64,000 nt of DNA from JAYPWI01 sp038135065 (GTDB lineage: Bacteria > Actinomycetota > Acidimicrobiia > Acidimicrobiales > Poriferisodalaceae): NCBI GenBank assembly GCA_038135065.1, contig JAYPWI010000001.1, positions 62,001 to 126,000 on the forward strand, read 5' to 3'. Shown here piece by piece: positions 59,630-64,000 of the stretch. How positions within the stretch are numbered: the stretch's first letter is position 1; each line of letters begins with the position of its first letter. The translations under genes and the position numbers were made by a program. The notes beneath the pieces are model-generated. The model did no database searches. It saw only the letters and a program-made list of their open reading frames with translations, and had not been told where the DNA came from.

Positions 59630-60055
59630 ATGACCGTGACCGATATCTCCACCGCCCCTCGCCTGCGATTCGCCATGGGAGCTCGAACGATTGCACAGGC
59701 CCTTCGTGGCTCGGGTCTGGTGGTTCCCGCGTTCCGGACCCCACCACGGCAGCCCGGGGTATCCCGTGCGGTCCGGCGTTCGGATCGGGGGGTCGTGGTC
59801 GCAGTGGCGGTCGAAGGGCGACCGTTTCCCGCCGTGTTGGCCGACTTGATCGAGGGAGTCGTGGTGATCAACGGCCTCGAGGCGGAGGCCGCAGCCGGGC
59901 TGCGAGACAGCCTGTGGCGTGCAGTCGAGGGGTTGGACGTAGCGCCGGGAAGCTCCCGACGTGCGGCTGCGCGAGGCGTGCCGCCTGCAGCCGACCAGGC
60001 AGACCCGCAGTCGAGCGCTACCCGGCCGGCAGACCTGGCCGCCGCTGCTGCATAG
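59630..60055 (+). CDS. Hypothetical protein
   Basis: I do not recognise this 141-residue protein. The first 100 residues look like a folded domain (GARTIAQALRGSGLVVPAFR; VVAVAVEGRPFPAVLADLIE), while the last 35 are Ala/Pro/Arg-rich and poorly protein-like. Beyond its TAG stop the same frame stays open for almost 300 more bases, through the tRNA-Leu, and begins with plausible residues (GYGAFAGPWRVQPDFPHLVL). A frameshift or an early stop in a longer gene is therefore possible. Confidence 0.45.
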   Translation: MTVTDISTAPRLRFAMGARTIAQALRGSGLVVPAFRTPPRQPGVSRAVRRSDRGVVVAVAVEGRPFPAVLADLIEGVVVINGLEAEAAAGLRDSLWRAVEGLDVAPGSSRRAAARGVPPAADQADPQSSATRPADLAAAAA

Positions 60056-60235
60056 CGGGAGCACCCGGCTGTCCGGCGCGGCTATGGCGCGTTCGCCGGG
60101 CCGTGGCGGGTTCAGCCGGACTTCCCGCACCTGGTCCTGGACCGCCGGGTTCCCTACACCGACACGCTTGCTGCGGCGAGGCGGTCACGGCGTTCGAGTC
60201 AGCTGGCGGTCGGCTGCTCGGTCGTCGAGGAGACG

Positions 60236-60241
60236 TACCAT
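60236..60241 (+). promoter_or_regulatory. -10 box of the tRNA-Leu promoter
   Basis: TACCAT lies 21 bp before the tRNA-Leu 5' end, leaving a short leader. Confidence 0.4.
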
Positions 60242-60262
60242 CAAGCGTGCCGACGTGATCCA

Positions 60263-60349
60263 GCCCGGGTGGCGGAACTGGCAGACGCAGAGGGCTTAAA
60301 CCCCTCGGCCCCCTCAGGGGGTGTGCGGGTTCGAACCCCGCCCCGGGCA
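60263..60349 (+). tRNA. tRNA-Leu(TAA)
   Basis: An 87-nt class II tRNA: the acceptor GCCCGGG pairs with CCCGGGC, the anticodon loop is CTTAAAC with anticodon TAA, and a long variable arm (CGGCCCCCTCAGGGGGTGT region) precedes the T arm GCGGG-TTCGAAC-CCCGC. It reads the rare TTA codon. The discriminator is A and no CCA is encoded. Confidence 0.94.
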
Positions 60350-60455
60350 CGCAGACGGGCCTAGGCGTCGTTGGCCGTTGGCGGTCGCAGATCCTTGAGA
60401 TCGTCTCGCTTCGGCCGACGCTCCCAGGGATTACCGGTGCGCTTTGGAGGTAGAC

Positions 60456-60800
60456 ATGAATCAGCGAGTTTGTCCGGGTTGTTCCGTGCTGAGTGAGACC
60501 GATGGGGAGTTCTGTCCTCAGTGCGGGACGTCGTACAGTCGGGGTCCTGAGCGGCAGGAGCCGTACAAGGCCCCCAGCCGCCATGGACAGGCGACGGCGT
60601 CCATGGTGCTCGGTATCGTCGGGTTGCTCCTCTTCGGCATCATTCTCGGGATCCTGGCCATCGTTTTTGCCAACAAGGCCCGTGCCGACATGAAGGCAGC
60701 CCCCGGGATGTACACCAATGGAGGCATGGCTACTGCAGGTCTTGTTCTCGGCATCATCGACCTCGTTGCCGGCGCCATCTGGTTCTCGGTCTGGTTCTGA
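60456..60800 (+). CDS. DUF4190-type membrane protein with N-terminal zinc ribbon
   Basis: The 114-residue protein has a zinc ribbon (CPGC at residues 6-9, CPQC further on) and two membrane helices (ASMVLGIVGLLLFGIILGIL; ATAGLVLGIIDLVAGAIWF) separated by FANKARADMKAAPGMYTNGG, the DUF4190 pattern. GGAGG lies 5 nt before ATG 60456. The family is common in Actinobacteria and has no assigned function. The ribbon should be cytoplasmic. Confidence 0.85.
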   Translation: MNQRVCPGCSVLSETDGEFCPQCGTSYSRGPERQEPYKAPSRHGQATASMVLGIVGLLLFGIILGILAIVFANKARADMKAAPGMYTNGGMATAGLVLGIIDLVAGAIWFSVWF

Positions 60801-61098
60801 TGTGACGCTGGTGCAGGCAGCCGTGCTGGGACAACGACCTGAGAGGACCCGGCGGTAGGAAGTCGGGCAGTCACCGGGCGCTGGCTGAACCCGCTGCATC
60901 TCCGGCGGCATCACCGGGGTCTCATCCTTCGGAGCTTCGACGCGGCGAAACCGGGCTGGTCGTCTCGTTGGCAGAGCAGCAGACAGCAATCGGACCGGTC
61001 AGCCGTGGTGTCTGAGCGCATCAGCGGCGTCAACGTTTACATGTGGGGTCGTGAGCGGTGCGGCGCCCGATTGCCTCGCTCGGTCGTCCTTGGCCAGA
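60801..61098. other. Gene-free region between the DUF4190 gene and the CoA-transferase
   Basis: About 300 bp with no convincing ORF, tRNA or repeat on either strand. It is downstream of both flanking genes, so no promoter is needed. Fragments look like parts of a TPP riboswitch, but the match is poor (see rejected items). Confidence 0.4.
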
Positions 61099-62334
61099 TC
61101 AGCCCTGCCGGCGCTCCCTGAGTTCAGCCCGGATGTCGTCGCCGTGTTGGTCGAGGGCGGGGGCGCCCTGGTAGATCCCGGCCGGGTCGTTGCTGAACTT
61201 GATGGGGCAGTTGAGAGCGACCATCGGCCGGTGGTCGGGATGGTCGATCCGCACCAGCATCTCGCGGGCTGCCACGTGTGGGTCGTCCACCCAGTCCACT
61301 GGGCTGTAGACCGGTCCCACCGGCACGACGTTGCCGAGGACCTGCACCACCTCGGCGGTGGTGTGCGAGGCAGCCCACCCGCCGATGCACTCGTCGACGA
61401 AGGCCTTGTTGCGGACCCGGTTCCGGTTCAGCGCAGTGCGTTCGTCGGTCAGCAGATCCTCTCGGCCGATCAGCTCGCACAGCAATTTCCAGTGCGGCTC
61501 CGTCGGGGTGGCGATTACGCAGTGCCCGTCCTGGGTCGGGTACACGTCGTAGGGACTGGTCCCATCGATGCCATTGCCCATCGGCTTCATGGGGCGGCCC
61601 ATGAAGCTGTAGGTCATCTGGCTGGCCTCGGAGATCGACATCATCGCGTCGACCATCGCCACGTCGAGGAATTGCCCCTCGCCTGTCTCGCGGGCCCGGT
61701 GCAGCGCGGCGAGGAGTCCGACGGTGGCCATCAGGCCCGGCACCGTGTCGCCGATCGGTGGACCCACCTTCATCACGTGTTCCTCGTCCTGACCGGTGGC
61801 TGCGATCACCCCGCCCATGGCCTGCGCGATCAGGTCGTAGGCGGGCCACGACGCGTACGGGCTGGGCGCATTGCGGGGGTCGCCGAACCCGCGTATCGCT
61901 GCATAGACCAGTCGGGGGTTCCGGGCGTGACACACCTCCCAGCCAACGCCCAGGGCGTCGAGCACCCCGCTGCGCATGTTCTCCACAAGGCCATCGGCCG
62001 TTTCCACCAGTTGGAGGAACGTCTCCCGATCGGCATCGGTGGTCAGGTCGAGACAGATCGACCGCTTGTTGCGGTTGCGGATCGCGTAATTGCCCGAATC
62101 GACCCGATCCTCGTCGTCGCGCATCCATGGGCCCAGGTGACGGGTCATCTCGCCGGTGGGCGGCTCGACCTTGATCACATCGGCTCCCAGGTCGGCCAAG
62201 AACATGCCTGCGTAGGGTCCGGCCAGGGCATGGGTCACGTCGATGATCCGCAGCCCTTGGAGAGGGCCGGTGGGCCCCATTGCCATGGGGGCGGCGTTGT
62301 CATGGGCGTCGAGGTGGCTGCTCATCCCGTTCAT
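61099..62334 (-). CDS. CaiB/BaiF family CoA-transferase
   Basis: This 411-residue family III CoA-transferase has GLRIIDVTHALAGPYAGMFL, LGADVIKVEPPTGEMTR and the catalytic Asp in GQFLDVAMVDAMMSI near residue 229. The NKRSICLDL stretch and a late DPHVAAREMLVRIDHP are also typical. The preceding MetE-like gene on the same strand is 49 bp upstream, so the two may be co-transcribed. The first 20 residues are variable, and ATG 62325 or another Met could be the true start. The substrate is unknown. Confidence 0.87.
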   Translation of the reverse strand: MNGMSSHLDAHDNAAPMAMGPTGPLQGLRIIDVTHALAGPYAGMFLADLGADVIKVEPPTGEMTRHLGPWMRDDEDRVDSGNYAIRNRNKRSICLDLTTDADRETFLQLVETADGLVENMRSGVLDALGVGWEVCHARNPRLVYAAIRGFGDPRNAPSPYASWPAYDLIAQAMGGVIAATGQDEEHVMKVGPPIGDTVPGLMATVGLLAALHRARETGEGQFLDVAMVDAMMSISEASQMTYSFMGRPMKPMGNGIDGTSPYDVYPTQDGHCVIATPTEPHWKLLCELIGREDLLTDERTALNRNRVRNKAFVDECIGGWAASHTTAEVVQVLGNVVPVGPVYSPVDWVDDPHVAAREMLVRIDHPDHRPMVALNCPIKFSNDPAGIYQGAPALDQHGDDIRAELRERRQG

Positions 62335-62383
62335 CCTGCCCGACGGAGCAGGGGTGCTGCCGGGCTTTAGGTCCGGTGGCCGC

Positions 62384-63397
62384 TCAAAAGGCCGCTGCGG
62401 CCCTCACCAGGTTGAGGACGAGTCGGATCGCATCGTCGTGGGGAACGCGGCCGCACCCACACGAGGTCGACACGAGCAGACGTGCCGGGTCGACCACTGC
62501 GGCCAGGTCCTCCATCTGGGAGTGGTAATGGTCGACGGGCTGGGGTGGGCTCTTGACGTCGGCGATCCCGGCCACCACCTCCATCGATGTTGGTACTCCG
62601 TCGAGGAGGTCCCGTTCTGACCACTGGCCGGCATAGGAGCACTCGAGCAGGGCCCGGTCGATCCGACCGTCGAGTGCCTGCAACAGCGGGAGGAGCGACC
62701 GGAGGTTCTGCACCTGGGTCGACGGTTGGCGAGCGATGTCGCCCAGGCAGAAGTGAACCGACCGTCGGATCCCGGTGGGGAGACCGGCGAAGGGGGCAGC
62801 GATCAACTCAGCCAACTCGTCGATCGGGCGATCCTGGTGGGCGCACGCGATGGCCTCCGATGGGGCGTCGAGCTGGATGTCGGTGGCTCCGGCGGCCACC
62901 AGCGCATCGACCTCGGCAGCGACCACCGCCACCAGGTCGGCGAGGGCCCCGTCCGTCATCTCCTCAGGTGGGAACGAGAGTCCGACGGTGAACGGTGACG
63001 GCACGGCGGCTTTGTGAAGTCGCTGCTCGATGGCTCGTTCGCGGATGAAAGCGGCGGCGTGTCCAAGTCCGCGCGGGGCCTCGATGGTGCCCGTCACCCG
63101 GTAGCGAGCCACCCCTTGCTGACCCCGACCGACGTCCCGGAGCCGGTCGGCGGTCACCCCGGTGAGTCGGGGGGGCACGGTATGGACGAAGTCGGGGGCG
63201 AAGACCTCCCCGCCCGTGATCTGGTCCAGCCCACAGGCCAGCATCTCGTCCATGGCCACCCGGGCTGCACCCACGAGAGCATCGGCAACAGCCGGGTCGC
63301 TCTCGCCGACCTCGCCCTTCCAGAACGGCCGCAGGGCCGGTCGTTGACCGAAGGGGGGAGGCCAACTCCCCACCGCCGTGGTGCGAACCGAGGTCAT
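62384..63397 (-). CDS. MetE C-terminal-like (cobalamin-independent) methyltransferase
   Basis: The 337-residue protein resembles the catalytic C-terminal barrel of methionine synthase MetE. Zinc ligands are visible: His and Cys in VHFCLGD near residue 221, a Glu in ALLECSYAG and Cys in STSCGCGR near residue 312. It starts with TTAVGSWPPP, a typical MetE-C entry, and lacks the N-terminal domain. Such short proteins may transfer methyl groups from donors other than methyl-folate. It lies next to a CoA-transferase gene on the same strand and is divergent from the MFS gene. Confidence 0.8.
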   Translation of the reverse strand: MTSVRTTAVGSWPPPFGQRPALRPFWKGEVGESDPAVADALVGAARVAMDEMLACGLDQITGGEVFAPDFVHTVPPRLTGVTADRLRDVGRGQQGVARYRVTGTIEAPRGLGHAAAFIRERAIEQRLHKAAVPSPFTVGLSFPPEEMTDGALADLVAVVAAEVDALVAAGATDIQLDAPSEAIACAHQDRPIDELAELIAAPFAGLPTGIRRSVHFCLGDIARQPSTQVQNLRSLLPLLQALDGRIDRALLECSYAGQWSERDLLDGVPTSMEVVAGIADVKSPPQPVDHYHSQMEDLAAVVDPARLLVSTSCGCGRVPHDDAIRLVLNLVRAAAAF

Positions 63398-63446
63398 GAC
63401 CGGTCAGGGTAGTTCGGGCCATCGAGCCCGATTCGGAGTGAAGGCG

Positions 63447-63452
63447 TAGATT
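63447..63452 (+). promoter_or_regulatory. -10 box of the MFS transporter promoter
   Basis: TAGATT ends 7 nt before GTG 63460 with no ribosome binding site, giving a leaderless start. Confidence 0.5.
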
Positions 63453-63459
63453 CTCGGAC

Positions 63460-64000
63460 GTGCCCCCTCTGTCCGGACCGTTCGTTGCCCTGCGCAACAG
63501 GGCCTACGCCCGGCTGTGGTCCGGATCGCTGCTGGCCACCAGCGCATTCATGATGTCGTTCATGCTCGTTCCCAGCGTGGCCTACAAGATCTCGGGTTCC
63601 AACGCCGCCGCCGGGTTCGCCCAGATGGGTTCCGGGATCGCCATGCTCACCGTGTCACCGATCGGTGGCGTGATCGCCGATCGCATGTCCAAGAAACCGC
63701 TCGTGCTGATCGGTCAGTCGGTGCCAGCCACGGTGATCCTTGCCACAGGGATCCTCATCACGACCGACCACATCACGGTGCCCGTTCTCACCGGCGCAAC
63801 CCTCATGATGGGGCTCGGATTCGCCTTCATGGGGCCCGCTCGCCAAGCCTGGGTTGCCGAGTTGGTTCCTGGGCCGGAGTTCCCCAATGCGGTCGCCCTC
63901 CAGCAGATCGCAATGAACGTTGCCCAAGTGCTCGCCCCCCTGTTCGTGGCCGTGCTGGTGGGCACCGTGTTCGATGTCGGCGGGGCCTACCTGTTCATGG
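63460..64000 (+). CDS. MFS transporter, N-terminal part
   Basis: The gene runs off the right edge; 180 residues are visible. After a short N-terminal part (ALRNRAYARLWSGSLLATSAF) come about five membrane helices, with the MFS loop GGVIADRMSKKP between helices 2 and 3. The overall pattern fits the MFS_3/enterobactin-exporter-like group. The start GTG 63460 is supported by a -10 box 7 nt upstream. The substrate is unknown. Confidence 0.87.
   Translation, partial: MPPLSGPFVALRNRAYARLWSGSLLATSAFMMSFMLVPSVAYKISGSNAAAGFAQMGSGIAMLTVSPIGGVIADRMSKKPLVLIGQSVPATVILATGILITTDHITVPVLTGATLMMGLGFAFMGPARQAWVAELVPGPEFPNAVALQQIAMNVAQVLAPLFVAVLVGTVFDVGGAYLFM

Noticed and set aside
60820..60960. A TPP riboswitch-like stretch (CTGAGA and ACCC near TGAACC)
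   Set aside because: Spacing and the second half do not match the TPP fold, and there is no thiamine gene downstream on either strand.

Overview
The window is about 64 kb of high-GC DNA with dense, short-spaced genes. It looks like chromosome from a member of the Actinomycetota, most likely class Acidimicrobiia. The support is: the actinobacterial micro-proteins bL37 and bS22; the galU-moeA-(moa)-sepX/GlpR-like block; the metG-tatD-rpf-rsmA-ispE block; an eno-ftsB pair; a DUF501-ppx pair; several CaiB/BaiF CoA-transferases; and many genes with a TANNNT -10 box only 6-10 nt before the start codon, which suggests leaderless mRNAs. The class-level assignment is inference. No insertion sequence, prophage, CRISPR array or rRNA was seen.

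Layout. 0-7 kb: end of a PHP-domain protein, uppP, a CpaB-like SAF protein, an FmdB zinc ribbon, a UDP-sugar pyrophosphorylase, moeA, moaA, moaC and a SepX/GlpR-like membrane protein. 7-13.6 kb: tRNA-Ala(CGC), a CoA-transferase, SCO1 and CtaG (cytochrome oxidase copper assembly), two small proteins and an M1 aminopeptidase. 13.6-22.7 kb: adenosine kinase-like PfkB, phosphohexomutase, an MBOAT/SGNH O-acylation pair, bL37, an Amacr-like racemase, ychF, DUF192 and rsmI. 22.7-27.7 kb (minus strand): a possible three-gene operon of PAS-GGDEF, MocR and GT2-PilZ proteins, each with altered hallmark catalytic residues. 27.7-43.6 kb: a housekeeping run of metG, tatD, rpf-like, rsmA, ispE, bS22, tRNA-Gln(TTG), a truncated glmU, prs, rplY, pth, mfd, a parvulin-like lipoprotein, mazG, eno and ftsB. 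43.6-54.7 kb: an ABC-2 exporter with a TetR gene, then a molybdenum hydroxylase (aerobic CO dehydrogenase-type) cluster with small and medium subunits and maturation factors but no large subunit. 54.7-64 kb: an orphan PilB/GspE ATPase, DUF501-ppx, a RimJ/L acetyltransferase, an Fe-S PD-(D/E)XK nuclease, a hypothetical gene, tRNA-Leu(TAA), a DUF4190 protein, a CoA-transferase, a MetE-like methyltransferase and the start of an MFS transporter.

How it fits together. Molybdenum cofactor genes at the left end (moeA, moaA, moaC) and the cytidylyltransferase-like gene in the cox block (53.5 kb) could serve the same Mo-hydroxylase. The most unusual points are the c-di-GMP-themed operon of degenerate enzymes, the GlmU that lacks almost all of its acetyltransferase domain, the cox cluster without its catalytic subunit, the two micro-ribosomal proteins and the widespread leaderless gene starts.
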